Shown: positions 14,934 to 24,452, numbered from the stretch's first letter. The stretch: 64,000 bases of DNA from CAXXXW01 sp963665555 (GCA_963665555.2 OY762308.1:124001-188000), one strand, 5' to 3'. Notes: generated from the letters alone by a model not told the origin. Made by a program: numbers and translations.

Positions 14934-17906
14934 ATGGCGGGAACGGGGCGGACGGTCGAGGAGACATTCAACCTCGCGCTGGGCGAGGCGCTGCGCCGGA
15001 CGGCCGCGCGCTGGCGCGAGACCCCGGCCTTCGTGCGCGTCGAGGAAACGGCCTCGCTGGCGAGCGGCGCCGCGAAGCGGCCCGACATACTGGTGCTGGA
15101 CGATATTTCCCCGCCGGTCGCGGTCGAGTGCTCCTTCGACGGCGCCGACGCGGACCGCGACGCCGTCGCGCGGCTCGGCGAGAGCACGACGGCGGGCGGC
15201 CTCAGAATCTCGACGGCCGTGGCGGTGTTCGTCCCGGAGCGCTACCGGCGCATGGACTTCGCCGCGATCCAGGCCGCGCTTTCCGGCGGCGGCCCGATCG
15301 GCTACGCGCTTCACCAGCGGCTTCCGCCCGGCCACGGCCCGGAGGGAGCGGAGGGCCGGCGGCGCTGGCCCGGCGACGGGTTCCTCGATGGAACGGTCCG
15401 GGACCTCGCGGCCCTGCTGCCGGCCGCGGCGCTGCCGAAGGAGGAGATCGAGGAATTGTCGGAGGAGATCGCCCTTCTCGTGAAGGGCGCGGCTTCCGGC
15501 CTCCGGCTCGCCCTGCCAGCCGCCCTTCGGGAAGAGATCGCGGAACTCATGCACCAGCGAACGCCGCTGGGCAGCTTCCACACCGCCATGATCCTGTGGC
15601 TGAACGCGCTCCTGATCCAGACCCGCCTGGTCGCGCAGGGCGTGCCGGATATTCCACCGGTCCCGTTCATGGCCCGCGCTTCGCCCGCCCCGTCGCAACA
15701 GGCCGAGGCGTGGCGCGCGATACTGGACCGGAACTGGCGATCCGTTTTCGAGCCGGCCGTCGGCGTCCTCGAGCGGGCGGGGAGCCTTAATTCCGGCGCG
15801 ACGAGCCAGGTCCTGCGCCAATTGATTGGCGCGGTCGAGAGGATCGAAGTCTCGCGCCTGGGGCCGCATATCGATGTCGGCGCCGAACTGTTCCCCAAGC
15901 TGAGCGAGGACCGCAAGGAAGCCGCCGCCTTCTACACGCAGCCGGCCGCCGCCGAACTGCTCGCCGGCCTCGCGATCCGGCGCGGCGACCTGGCGGAGGA
16001 GGAGTGGCGGGACGGCGCGCTGTTCCGCCGCCGCCGCCTCGCCGACCTCGCCTGCGGGACCGGGACCCTGCTGCGGGCCGGATACCGGCGCGTCGCCGCC
16101 TTCCACGAACAGGCCGGCGGCGGGCGCGACAGCGCAAGGGAGCTGCATCGCGGCGCGATGGAATCGGGCCTGGTCGGCACGGACATCAGCCCGATCGCCG
16201 CCCATCTGACCGCCGCCTCGCTCGCCGCCATCGGCCATGGGGAGCCGTATGGGGACACGCAGATCGGCTGGATCGACGTGGGCGGGGCGAACGACGCCGT
16301 CGGCTCCCTCGAATACCTGGAGAAGAGTTCGCTCGCCGACCTGTTCGCGGAGGTCGCCGGCCGGTCCGCCGGTAACGGCGACGGAAACGGCTCGGTCCAT
16401 GTGCCCGACGCCAGCCTCGACTGGGCGCTGATGAACCCGCCCTATTCGCGCACGCGGGGCGGGCAGAGCGCGTTCGACGTCGCCGGCCTGTCGGAGGCCG
16501 AGCGCAAGGCCTGCCAGAGGCGCTGGGGCCGCCTCGCGCGCGGCGAACCCGTGAACAACAAGGCCGGCATGGCGGCCTCCTTCCTCGCGCTCGCGCGCAA
16601 GAAGGTCCGGCCCGGCGGGCGGATCGGCTTCGTGCTGCCGCTGACCGCCGCCTTCGCCGAAAGCTGGGCCGTGACGCGCCGCATGGTCGAGCGCGAGTTC
16701 GAGGACATCGTGGCGGTCGCGGTCGCGGGAGGGCGGGCGCTCGGCCGCGACGCGCTCTCCGCCGACACCGGCATGGAGGAGATGCTGCTGGCCGCGACCC
16801 GGCGGGCGGGCGGCAACGGCGGCGCGCCGGCCCCGGTCCGCTGCGTCATGCTTCGGGAGCCGCTGGCCCGGCCGGGCGAGGCGGGGGAGGTCGCGCGGGC
16901 CATCGACCGCGCGCTCGACGGGATCGGCGGGCCGGGCGCCGCGCGGCCGGTGCGCGCGGGACGCTCGGAGATCGGGACGGCCGTCGCGTTCGACGCCGGC
17001 GGCGAGGGCGGTCCGTGGGGGCCGCTCGGCGTGACGCACGCCGACCTCGCGCTGGCGGCGGACGCGCTGGCGCGCGGGCGGCTGGAGTTCGAGCATTTCT
17101 CGGCCCCGCTCGGCGTCCCGATGGCCGCGATCGGCGAGGTTTTCGAGGTCGGGCCGACGCACGACCGCATCGGGCATCCCGTCGGCGGCGACGGGCGCGG
17201 CGCGTTCGAGTTCCACCCCGTCGCCGGCCCGCTCGACGCCATCGGGAGCGACCGGGCGCTGTGGCGGGCGGACGCGGCGGCGCAGCGCCGCCTCGTCGTC
17301 CCGCCCACGCACAAGGGAAGCGCCCCCGTCCATGTCGGGAGCGACGCGGCGCGCGCGGCGATGCGGGCGCGGCGGGGCACGCTGTTCCACGCGCGCAACA
17401 TGCGCTGGACCTCGCAGGCCCTGCTCGCCGCGACGACGGAAACGCCCGTCATGGGCGGCCGCGCCTGGACCGCGCTGGTCCATCCCGACGCGCGGGTCCT
17501 TCGCGCCTTCGCGCTCTGGGCGAACGCGACGCCGGGCATGGCGGTGCACTGGACGCGCGGCCAGCGCACCCATTCCGGCCGCTCGACGGCGCAGATCGAC
17601 GCGCTGAAACGGACGCCCTGTCCGCGTCTGGACCGGCTGGACGACGCGGCGCTGGACCGGGCGGCGGCGGATTTCGAGGCGCTGGCGGCGCGCGACCTGC
17701 GCCCCGCCTGCCAGGCGCACGCCGACGAGGCGCGGATCGCCATCGACGAGGCCGTGCTCCGGATGCTCGGCCTCCCGGAGGGCGCCGGCGCGGCGCTGTC
17801 CCGCCTCCGCCTGCTCTGGTGCGCCGAACCGTCGGTCCACGGCGCCAACCGCGCGGCGCTCCGCCTCCTCCGCGAGGCCGGGATGGGCGCGGCCTCAGGC
17901 GAATAG
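14934..17906 (+). CDS. N6-adenine DNA methylase with N-terminal nuclease-like domain (type IIG-like)
   Basis: 990 residues. The N-terminal segment has a PD-(D/E)XK-like pattern, Pro50-Asp51 ... Glu65-Cys-Ser67, in which the final Lys is Ser. A helical region follows, then FYTQPAAAELLAGLAI, typical of gamma-class methylases, SAM motif I LADLACGTGTLL (Asp371-Gly377) and catalytic NPPY at 501-504. About 450 C-terminal residues could hold target recognition. This architecture fits a single-chain restriction-modification enzyme or a solitary methylase of a defence system. It ends 12 bp inside the convergent methyltransferase gene. A TACAAT -10-like box at 14892-14897 lies 36 bp upstream. Confidence 0.75.
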   Translation: MAGTGRTVEETFNLALGEALRRTAARWRETPAFVRVEETASLASGAAKRPDILVLDDISPPVAVECSFDGADADRDAVARLGESTTAGGLRISTAVAVFVPERYRRMDFAAIQAALSGGGPIGYALHQRLPPGHGPEGAEGRRRWPGDGFLDGTVRDLAALLPAAALPKEEIEELSEEIALLVKGAASGLRLALPAALREEIAELMHQRTPLGSFHTAMILWLNALLIQTRLVAQGVPDIPPVPFMARASPAPSQQAEAWRAILDRNWRSVFEPAVGVLERAGSLNSGATSQVLRQLIGAVERIEVSRLGPHIDVGAELFPKLSEDRKEAAAFYTQPAAAELLAGLAIRRGDLAEEEWRDGALFRRRRLADLACGTGTLLRAGYRRVAAFHEQAGGGRDSARELHRGAMESGLVGTDISPIAAHLTAASLAAIGHGEPYGDTQIGWIDVGGANDAVGSLEYLEKSSLADLFAEVAGRSAGNGDGNGSVHVPDASLDWALMNPPYSRTRGGQSAFDVAGLSEAERKACQRRWGRLARGEPVNNKAGMAASFLALARKKVRPGGRIGFVLPLTAAFAESWAVTRRMVEREFEDIVAVAVAGGRALGRDALSADTGMEEMLLAATRRAGGNGGAPAPVRCVMLREPLARPGEAGEVARAIDRALDGIGGPGAARPVRAGRSEIGTAVAFDAGGEGGPWGPLGVTHADLALAADALARGRLEFEHFSAPLGVPMAAIGEVFEVGPTHDRIGHPVGGDGRGAFEFHPVAGPLDAIGSDRALWRADAAAQRRLVVPPTHKGSAPVHVGSDAARAAMRARRGTLFHARNMRWTSQALLAATTETPVMGGRAWTALVHPDARVLRAFALWANATPGMAVHWTRGQRTHSGRSTAQIDALKRTPCPRLDRLDDAALDRAAADFEALAARDLRPACQAHADEARIAIDEAVLRMLGLPEGAGAALSRLRLLWCAEPSVHGANRAALRLLREAGMGAASGE

Positions 17907-19367
17907 GTCGGCCTGCATCCGTTTGCCCGTGTACGGGTCGGCCATGGGCGGGAGGAGCGGCATCCGCCGCCGCTCCGCGAACAAGTCGGCGATGGAGAAG
18001 AACTGCACCCTCGGATAGCTCTGCGCGCCGACGGTCAGGCTTCCCGCCTCCACGGCCCGCTGCCGCGCCTGCGCGCTGTTTACCGGGTCCATCGTGATGT
18101 AGACGCCGAACGCGGCCTTCTCCGCGTCCAGCACATGCAGGAAATCGCGGAACTGGCTGACGCCGAACCGCCCGCCCTTGACCTGCGCGAGAACCAGCCG
18201 GGATTCCCCCGGCGGCAGGATGTCCTTCAGCACGCTTCCCCGGCCGTCGATGCCCCGGTCGCCGGTCCGGCGGTCGTTCGGGGCGAGGCCGGGAATCCGG
18301 CTCACCGCCCACGCCTCGAAATCGAGCGGCGACGCGCGGTGGAGTTCGCGCGCGCTCGCCATGTCCGTCGGGATGCCCCGGGTCGGGATGGCCGCGTCCC
18401 GCAGGCGGCGGCGTTTCACGAGGTCGATGGCGAACGACGAAATATCGATGCCGATCCAGCGACGCTTCAGCTCCCGCGCGGCGGCGACGGTGGTGCCGCA
18501 GCCGCAGAAGGGGTCCAGCACGAGGTCGCCCTCGTTGCTGGCCATCTCCAGCACGCGCCGCAGCAGCGCGATCGGTTTCTGCGTCGGATAGCCCAGGTCT
18601 TCCTTGTTCGCGGTGGGGAACCATCCCCGCTGCCCGTAAAGCTGCATGATGTCGGACCAGACGTCCGAGAGCGGCATCCCCGGGCTTTCGTCGAGATACT
18701 GGCGGACGATGTTTCCGTTGCGCGTTCGCGTTCTGTAGAACCGGCCGTCCTCGTCCTCGTGCCGGAACCAGTCCTTGACGTATTTCTCGCTATAGGGCGT
18801 GTGGAGCCGGTTGTAGGTGTGCTTGCCGTACTCGCGGGCGTAGACCAGCAGCGTTTCGTGCGTCTTGACGGGTTTTCTCCCGCCGGCCCGGCCGCCCGAG
18901 GGCGTTCCGTAGTTCCAGACGATCTCGCTCGCGAAGTTCCGCGATCCCATGATCCCGTCGAGCAGCGCCTTGAGGTAGTGGCTCGCCGTCGGGCTGCAAT
19001 GCAGCACGAGCGTTCCGCTCGGCTTCAGGAGCGCGCGCATGACGACGAGGCGCTCGGCCATGTAGGTCAGGTAGGCCAGCATCCCCGATGGCCCCAGAAC
19101 GCCGCGCAGGCCGACGACCGCCTGGTGCGCCGGATGCGCGACCGCGCCCGCGATCCGGTCCAGCCGGTCTTGCGCGGCCTCGTTCCAGGACCATGTGTCG
19201 CCGAAGGCCCGCAACTGGGCCGGGATGCCGTCGCTCGTCCCGAACAGGATATTGTAGTCGGCGTTGGAGTTGAACGGCGGGTCGAGATAGATCAGGTCCA
19301 CCCGTCCGGACGGCCAGCGCCGCATCCAGTCGAGACAGTCGCCGTAGTAGAGCGTGTTCTCTTCCAT
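17895..19367 (-). CDS. DNA methyltransferase fused to a PD-(D/E)XK endonuclease-like domain
   Basis: 490 residues. Motif IV LDPPFNSNADY is at 28-38 and motif I DPFCGCGTT at about 283-291, the order of beta-class amino-methyltransferases (N6A or N4C). After residue 340 a restriction-like domain begins. GDRGIDG (about 372-378) and, some 20 residues later, LAQVKGG (about 394-400) form a D...QxK active-site pattern as in Mrr-like nucleases. Methylation and cleavage could thus reside on one chain. It converges with, and overlaps, the 990-residue methylase gene by 12 bp. Cytoplasmic; target sequence unknown. Confidence 0.82.
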   Translation of the reverse strand: MEENTLYYGDCLDWMRRWPSGRVDLIYLDPPFNSNADYNILFGTSDGIPAQLRAFGDTWSWNEAAQDRLDRIAGAVAHPAHQAVVGLRGVLGPSGMLAYLTYMAERLVVMRALLKPSGTLVLHCSPTASHYLKALLDGIMGSRNFASEIVWNYGTPSGGRAGGRKPVKTHETLLVYAREYGKHTYNRLHTPYSEKYVKDWFRHEDEDGRFYRTRTRNGNIVRQYLDESPGMPLSDVWSDIMQLYGQRGWFPTANKEDLGYPTQKPIALLRRVLEMASNEGDLVLDPFCGCGTTVAAARELKRRWIGIDISSFAIDLVKRRRLRDAAIPTRGIPTDMASARELHRASPLDFEAWAVSRIPGLAPNDRRTGDRGIDGRGSVLKDILPPGESRLVLAQVKGGRFGVSQFRDFLHVLDAEKAAFGVYITMDPVNSAQARQRAVEAGSLTVGAQSYPRVQFFSIADLFAERRRMPLLPPMADPYTGKRMQADLFA

Positions 19368-19482
19368 GGGCGCCCCGCGCGGTTCCGTTCCCGCTCCCGG
19401 CCGACGTGGGGCCGGGCGGTTTCAATTCGTTCAATCCACGGTAGCGCGAAAAGTTCCCGAAAGCAACTCTCGTTCTCCCCCC

Positions 19483-20712
19483 TCACGCCCCCGTGAACGC
19501 CTGGATGCCGGTTTGGGCGCGGCCGAGAATGAGGGCGTGGATGTCGTGCGTGCCCTCGTAGGTGTTCACCGTCTCCAGGTTCATCAGGTGGCGGATCACG
19601 CCGTACTCGTCGGAGATGCCGTTGCCGCCGTGCATGTCGCGCGCCATCCGCGCGATGTCGAGCGCCTTGCCGCAGGAGTTGCGCTTGGCGAGCGAGATCG
19701 CCTCCGGCGCGCCCTTGCCCTCGTCCAGCAGCCGGCCGAGGCGCAGGCAGGCCTGCAGCCCGATCGCGATCTCCGTCTGCATGTCGGCCAGCTTCTTCTG
19801 CACCAGCTGGTTCGCGGCCAGCGGCCGGCCGAACTGCTTGCGCTCCAGCGTGTACTCCCGCGCCGCCTTCCAGCAGAACTCCGCCGCGCCGAGCGCGCCC
19901 CAGGAAATGCCGTAGCGCGCCTTGTTGAGGCAGCCGAACGGCCCCGAAAGGCCGCGTGCGCCCGGCAGCAGGTTCTCCTCCGGGACGAAAACCCCGTCCA
20001 TCGCGATCTCGCCCGTGGCCGAGGCGCGGAGCGAGAACTTGCCCTCGATCCGGGGCGCCGAAAGCCCCGCCATGCCCTTCTCCAGCACGAAGCCGCGGAT
20101 CGCGCCGTCGTCCGTCTTGGCCCAGACCACGAAAATGTCGGCGACCGGCGCATTGGTGATCCACATCTTCGCGCCGCTCACCAGGTAGCCGCCATCGACC
20201 GCCCGCGCCCGCGTGCGCAGCCCGCCGGCGTCGGAGCCGTGGTCCGGCTCGGTCAGCCCGAAACAGCCGACCCACTCGCCCGTCGCCAGCCGGGGGAGGT
20301 ATTTGCGGCGCTGCGCCTCGGTCCCGTAGGCGTGGATCGGGTGCATGACCAGGCTCGACTGCACGCTCATCGCGGAGCGGTAGCCGCTGTCCACCCGCTC
20401 CACCTCGCGGGCGACCAGGCCGTAGCAGACATGGTTGACGCCGGCGCAGCCGTAGCCCTCGATGGTCGCGCCGAGGAAGCCGAGCGCGCCCATCTCGCTC
20501 ACGATCTCGCGGTCGAACCGCTCCTCGCGGAACGCGCCTTGCACGCGGGGCGCCAGCTTCTCCTGGCAGTACTCGCGCGCCGCGTCGCGGACCATCCGCT
20601 CCTCCTCGCTCAACTGCTCCTCCAGCAGGAGCGGGTCCTCCCACGGGAAGGCCGGGCGCGCGGATTTCGGGGCGGCGGGGGCGGCGGCCCGGGCGAGGGC
20701 GGCGTCGGACAT
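19483..20712 (-). CDS. gcdH: Glutaryl-CoA dehydrogenase
   Basis: 409 residues. The segments SGYRSAMSVQSSLVMHPI and FGLTEPDHGSDAGGL, the terminal NTYEGTHDIHALILGRAQTG, and the catalytic Glu386 match glutaryl-CoA dehydrogenase more closely than other acyl-CoA dehydrogenases. The enzyme converts glutaryl-CoA to crotonyl-CoA in lysine, tryptophan and aromatic breakdown and feeds ETF. The ATG at 20712 follows AGGAAA. The open frame extends far upstream through the antisense of rpiB and glyA, which is not coding. It is divergent from rpiB, with its own promoter. Confidence 0.92.
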   Translation of the reverse strand: MSDAALARAAAPAAPKSARPAFPWEDPLLLEEQLSEEERMVRDAAREYCQEKLAPRVQGAFREERFDREIVSEMGALGFLGATIEGYGCAGVNHVCYGLVAREVERVDSGYRSAMSVQSSLVMHPIHAYGTEAQRRKYLPRLATGEWVGCFGLTEPDHGSDAGGLRTRARAVDGGYLVSGAKMWITNAPVADIFVVWAKTDDGAIRGFVLEKGMAGLSAPRIEGKFSLRASATGEIAMDGVFVPEENLLPGARGLSGPFGCLNKARYGISWGALGAAEFCWKAAREYTLERKQFGRPLAANQLVQKKLADMQTEIAIGLQACLRLGRLLDEGKGAPEAISLAKRNSCGKALDIARMARDMHGGNGISDEYGVIRHLMNLETVNTYEGTHDIHALILGRAQTGIQAFTGA

Positions 20713-20749
20713 GGCGGCGTTTCCTGTCTCTGTCGGTCGCGGGAACGGC

Positions 20750-20779
20750 GTTATAGGCCGGCCCGCCCCCGGCGGCCAA
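20750..20779 (-). promoter_or_regulatory. Predicted gcdH promoter
   Basis: Read on the minus strand: TTGGCC, an 18-bp spacer, then TATAAC (plus-strand positions 20750-20755). The start codon lies 37 bp further on. Confidence 0.45.
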
Positions 20780-20912
20780 GCGCCCCGTTCGGCGCGCCGC
20801 GCCGGGCCGCCCGCGCGGCGGCGCGCGAAATCCCGCGAAAACCATGGCGCGGGGGCCGGCCGGCGGTCTATATAGCGGGTTCGCGCGGCAACCGGACGGG
20901 ACCGGCCGGACG

Positions 20913-21380
20913 ATGGATGGAAGAACGGTCGCGGTCGGCGTCGATCACGCCGGCTTTCCGCTGAAGCGGCCCCTGGTCGAACGACTGGAGCGGAACGGCC
21001 GCGCCGTCCTCGACCTCGGCGCCGACGGCACCGGCCCGGTGGACTATCCCGACTACGCCTTCGCGGTGGCGCGCGCGCTGCGCGACGGGGAGGCGGAATT
21101 CGGCGTGCTGGTCTGCGGCGCCGGCGTCGGCATGAGCATCGCCGCCAACCGCTACCCCTGGGTGCGGGCGGCGCTGTGCCACGACGCGGCGGCCGCCCGG
21201 CTCGCCCGGGAGCACAACGACGCCAACGTGCTGGCGCTCGGCGCGCGCGTCGTCCCCGTCGAGACGGCGCTGGAATGCCTCGCGGCCTTCCTGGAGGCCG
21301 GGTTCGAGGGCGGCCGGCACGCGAGGCGCGTCGGCAAGCTCGCCGCGCCGCCCCGCCTCCGCGGGCGCGACGCCGCCTGA
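20913..21380 (+). CDS. rpiB: Ribose-5-phosphate isomerase B
   Basis: 155 residues, the normal RpiB size. It interconverts ribose-5-phosphate and ribulose-5-phosphate. Motifs: VGVDHAGFPLK at the N-terminus, DYPDYA, and LVCGAGVGMSIAANR, in which the usual G-S-G/catalytic Cys region is VCGAGVGM. The ATG at 20913 begins the fold; an upstream in-frame start at 20844 would add non-conserved residues. Followed by glyA after 31 bp, as in many alphaproteobacteria. A TATATA at 20869-20874 may be its -10 box, but no good -35 is visible. Confidence 0.92.
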   Translation: MDGRTVAVGVDHAGFPLKRPLVERLERNGRAVLDLGADGTGPVDYPDYAFAVARALRDGEAEFGVLVCGAGVGMSIAANRYPWVRAALCHDAAAARLAREHNDANVLALGARVVPVETALECLAAFLEAGFEGGRHARRVGKLAAPPRLRGRDAA

Positions 21381-21411
21381 CGCGCCGGCCCGGGAACGGA
21401 GGTCCCCGACG

Positions 21412-22734
21412 ATGACGCAAGCCCTGTCCGCCGTCCGACCCGGCGAACCCGGCCCGGACGCGGATTTCTTCGCCGCCGGGCTGGACACGGCCGACCCCGA
21501 ACTCGCCGCCTCGGTCCGGCGCGAACTGGCGCGCCAGCAAGACGGCGTGGAGCTGATCGCGTCCGAGAACATCGTCTCGGCGGCGGTGCTGGAGGCGCAG
21601 GGATCGGTGCTCACCAACAAATACGCCGAGGGCTATCCGGGCCGGCGCTACTACGGGGGGTGCGAATTCGTGGACGAGGCGGAGGCGCTCGCCATCGAGC
21701 GGGCGCGCCGCCTGTTCGGCTGCGGCTTCGCCAATGTGCAGCCCCATTCCGGCGCGCAGGCGAACCAGACGGTCTTCATGGCGCTGTTGCGGCCGGGCGA
21801 CACGATCCTCGGCATGTCGCTCGCGGCGGGCGGCCACCTGACGCACGGGGCGCCGCCGAACCAGTCCGGCAAATGGTTCGAGGCCGTGCAGTACGGCGTG
21901 CGGCGCGACGACGCCCTTGTCGATTTCGACGAGGTGGCGCGGCTGGCCGAGCGCCACCGCCCGAAGCTGATCGTCGCCGGCGGCTCCGCCTATCCGCGGA
22001 CGCTGGACTTCGCGCGGTTCCGCGAGATCGCGGACGGCGTGGGCGCCCGGCTGCTGGTGGACATGGCGCATTTCGCGGGACTGGTCGCGGGCGGCGTCCA
22101 TCCCAGCCCGCTGCCCTTCGCCGACGCCGTGACCACCACCACGCACAAGACGCTGCGCGGCCCGCGCGGCGGCATGGTCCTGGCGGCGGAGGCGGACCTC
22201 GCGCGCAAGATCGATTCGGCGCTGTTTCCGGGCCTGCAGGGCGGGCCGCTGATGCACGCGATCGCCGCCAAGGCGGTCGCCTTCGGCGAGGCGCTGCGCC
22301 CGTCGTTCCGGGACTACGCCGGCCGCGTGGTCGAGAACGCGCGGGCGCTGGCGGCGCGGCTGGCCGGGCGCGGGCTGGACATCGTCTCCGGCGGGACCGA
22401 CACGCACCTGCTGCTGGTCGACCTCCGGCCGAAGGGGCTGACCGGGCGCGACGCCGAGGCGGCGCTGGGCCGCGCCGGCCTTACCTGCAACAAGAACGGC
22501 GTCCCGTTCGACCCGCGCCCGCCGGCGGTGACATCGGGCGTCCGCCTCGGAACCCCGGCCGGGACCACGCGCGGCTTCGGCGTCGCCGAGTTCGAGCGGA
22601 TCGGCGACCTGATCGGCGACGTGCTCGACGCCATGGCGGCGCGCGGCGGGCCGGACCCGGAGGTCGAGCGGCGCGCCCGCGCCGTCGTCGCGGAGCTTTG
22701 CGCGCGGTTCCCGATCTACGGCGGGGCCGCCTGA
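21412..22734 (+). CDS. glyA: Serine hydroxymethyltransferase
   Basis: 440 residues. A PLP enzyme converting serine and tetrahydrofolate to glycine and 5,10-methylene-THF. The lysine that binds PLP is Lys246 in TTTHKTLRGPRGG; ELIASENIVS and the NKYAEGYPGRRYYGG substrate loop are intact. It sits between rpiB and nrdR in the conserved alphaproteobacterial order. A purine-rich SD (ggaacggagg) precedes the ATG. Confidence 0.97.
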   Translation: MTQALSAVRPGEPGPDADFFAAGLDTADPELAASVRRELARQQDGVELIASENIVSAAVLEAQGSVLTNKYAEGYPGRRYYGGCEFVDEAEALAIERARRLFGCGFANVQPHSGAQANQTVFMALLRPGDTILGMSLAAGGHLTHGAPPNQSGKWFEAVQYGVRRDDALVDFDEVARLAERHRPKLIVAGGSAYPRTLDFARFREIADGVGARLLVDMAHFAGLVAGGVHPSPLPFADAVTTTTHKTLRGPRGGMVLAAEADLARKIDSALFPGLQGGPLMHAIAAKAVAFGEALRPSFRDYAGRVVENARALAARLAGRGLDIVSGGTDTHLLLVDLRPKGLTGRDAEAALGRAGLTCNKNGVPFDPRPPAVTSGVRLGTPAGTTRGFGVAEFERIGDLIGDVLDAMAARGGPDPEVERRARAVVAELCARFPIYGGAA

Positions 22735-22768
22735 ACGGCCGCGCCCGGCGCGCGGGAAGGGGGAAGGA

Positions 22769-23215
22769 ATGCGGTGCCCATTCTGCGGAAACGGCGACAC
22801 GCAGGTGAAGGATTCGCGCCCGACGGAGGACGCCGCCGCGATCCGCCGCCGGCGCGCCTGCCCGGCCTGCGGCGCGCGCTTCACCACTTTCGAGCGCGTG
22901 CAGCTGCGCGAACTCACGGTGCTGAAGAAGAACGGCCGGCGCGCGCCCTTCGACCGCGACAAGCTGGAGCGCTCGATGCAGGTGTCGCTGCGCAAGCGGC
23001 CGGTCGATCCGGACCGGCTGGAGCGCCTGGTGACCGGCATCGTCCGCCGGCTCGAAAGCATGGGCGAGACGGAAATCCCCTCCCACATCATCGGCGAGAT
23101 GGTGATGGACTCGCTGCGCAACCTCGATCCGGTCGCCTATGTGCGTTTCGCCTCGGTGTACAAGAACTTCCGCGAGGCCAAGGATTTCGAGGAATTCGTC
23201 GAGGACCTGGACTGA
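22769..23215 (+). CDS. nrdR: Transcriptional repressor NrdR
   Basis: 148 residues. The zinc ribbon uses Cys3, Cys6, Cys31 and Cys34, followed by an ATP-cone domain (from about residue 48, LTVLKKNGRRAPFDRDKL). NrdR senses ATP/dATP and represses ribonucleotide reductase genes. Length and motifs are standard. It lies between glyA and ribD. Confidence 0.97.
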   Translation: MRCPFCGNGDTQVKDSRPTEDAAAIRRRRACPACGARFTTFERVQLRELTVLKKNGRRAPFDRDKLERSMQVSLRKRPVDPDRLERLVTGIVRRLESMGETEIPSHIIGEMVMDSLRNLDPVAYVRFASVYKNFREAKDFEEFVEDLD

Positions 23216-23252
23216 ACCGGCGCCCGGCGCCCGGACGGCGGAAGGCGCGGCC

Positions 23253-24452
23253 GTGTCCGCGCCCGCACCCGCGCCCGGCGCGGCCGGGGAGGACCGGCGG
23301 CGGATGCGCGCCGCGCTGCGCCTCGCCCGGCGCGCGCTCGGAACGACCGCCCCCAACCCGCCGGTCGGCTGCGTGCTGGTCCGAGAGGGCGCGGTCGTCG
23401 GCCAGGGCTGGACCCAACCCGGCGGCCGGCCCCACGCCGAGGCCGTCGCGCTGGAGCGGGCCGGTCCGGCGGCGCGCGGCGCGACCGCCTATGTGACGCT
23501 GGAACCCTGCGTCCACGAGGGCCGCGGCCCGCCCTGCGCCGACGCGCTGGTCGAGGCCGGCGTGGCGCGCGTCGTCTTCGCGGCGGGCGATCCCGACCCG
23601 CGGGTGGACGGGCGCGGCCTCGCGCGGCTGCGCGCCGCCGGGATCGCGGTCGCGGACGGCGTGCGGCGCGCGGAGGCGGAGGCGCTCATGGCGGGGTTCC
23701 TGTCGCGCGTTCGCCTCGGCCGGCCGGCGGTGACGCTGAAGCTCGCCACCGGCCTCGATTCGCGCGTCGCCACCCGGACGGGGGAAAGCAAGTGGATCAC
23801 CGGCGCCGATTCGCGCCGCGAGGTCCACCTGCTCCGCGCCCGCTCCGACGCGGTCCTGACCGGGGTCGGGACCGTGCTGGCCGACGACCCGGAACTGACC
23901 TGCCGCCTGCGGGGGCTGGAAGACCGCTCGCCGCTGCGCGTCGTCATGGATTCGCGGGCCTCGACTCCGCCCACGAGCCGGATCGTCGAGACGGCCGGAA
24001 ATGCTTCCAGCCCCGGAAAGACTCCCACGCTGGCGATCGTCACCGAACGGGCGGGCGACGAGGCAACCATCCTGAGGTTGTGGGGGGACGCCGATGTCGA
24101 GAAGGTCGAGTCCGGGCCGGACGGGCGCGTCCCGCCGCTTGCGGCGCTGAAAGTGCTTGCGGCGCGCGGGATCAACGATGTGCTGCTGGAATGCGGCGGC
24201 GCGCTGGCCGCGTCCTTCCTGCGGGCGGACCTGGTGGACCGGATCGTCTGGTTCCGCGCGCCGGCGCTTGTCGGCGGCGACGGGGTGGCCGCGCCCGGCC
24301 CGCTCGGCGTCGACGCGCTCGCCGGCGCGCCGCGTTTCGCGCGCGTCTCGGCCCGGCCCGTCGGCGCGGACATAATGGAGGATTACCGCCGCCCGGACGC
24401 GCCTTGGGCGACCGGCGCCAAACCCGTTCCGTCCGCCGCCGAAAGGCTTTAG
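23253..24452 (+). CDS. ribD: Bifunctional riboflavin deaminase/reductase RibD
   Basis: 399 residues from GTG 23253; an ATG at 23304 would give 382. The GTG was chosen because the EDRRRMRAAL context resembles the residues that normally precede the first helix. N-terminal deaminase domain: zinc site HAEAVAL and the PCVHEGRGPPC cluster. C-terminal reductase domain from about 150: LKLATGLDSRVAT, TGVGTVLADDP and LLECGGALAASFL. It performs two successive steps of riboflavin synthesis. No FMN riboswitch was seen upstream. Confidence 0.94.
   Translation: MSAPAPAPGAAGEDRRRMRAALRLARRALGTTAPNPPVGCVLVREGAVVGQGWTQPGGRPHAEAVALERAGPAARGATAYVTLEPCVHEGRGPPCADALVEAGVARVVFAAGDPDPRVDGRGLARLRAAGIAVADGVRRAEAEALMAGFLSRVRLGRPAVTLKLATGLDSRVATRTGESKWITGADSRREVHLLRARSDAVLTGVGTVLADDPELTCRLRGLEDRSPLRVVMDSRASTPPTSRIVETAGNASSPGKTPTLAIVTERAGDEATILRLWGDADVEKVESGPDGRVPPLAALKVLAARGINDVLLECGGALAASFLRADLVDRIVWFRAPALVGGDGVAAPGPLGVDALAGAPRFARVSARPVGADIMEDYRRPDAPWATGAKPVPSAAERL

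Noticed and set aside
19483..23121. A 1212-codon minus-strand frame containing gcdH
   Set aside because: The N-terminal 800 codons are antisense to rpiB, glyA and nrdR and show no domain. The GcdH fold starts at the ATG at 20712.
23216..23260. FMN riboswitch before ribD
   Set aside because: The gap is too short and lacks the conserved RFN-element segments. None was seen before ribE either.
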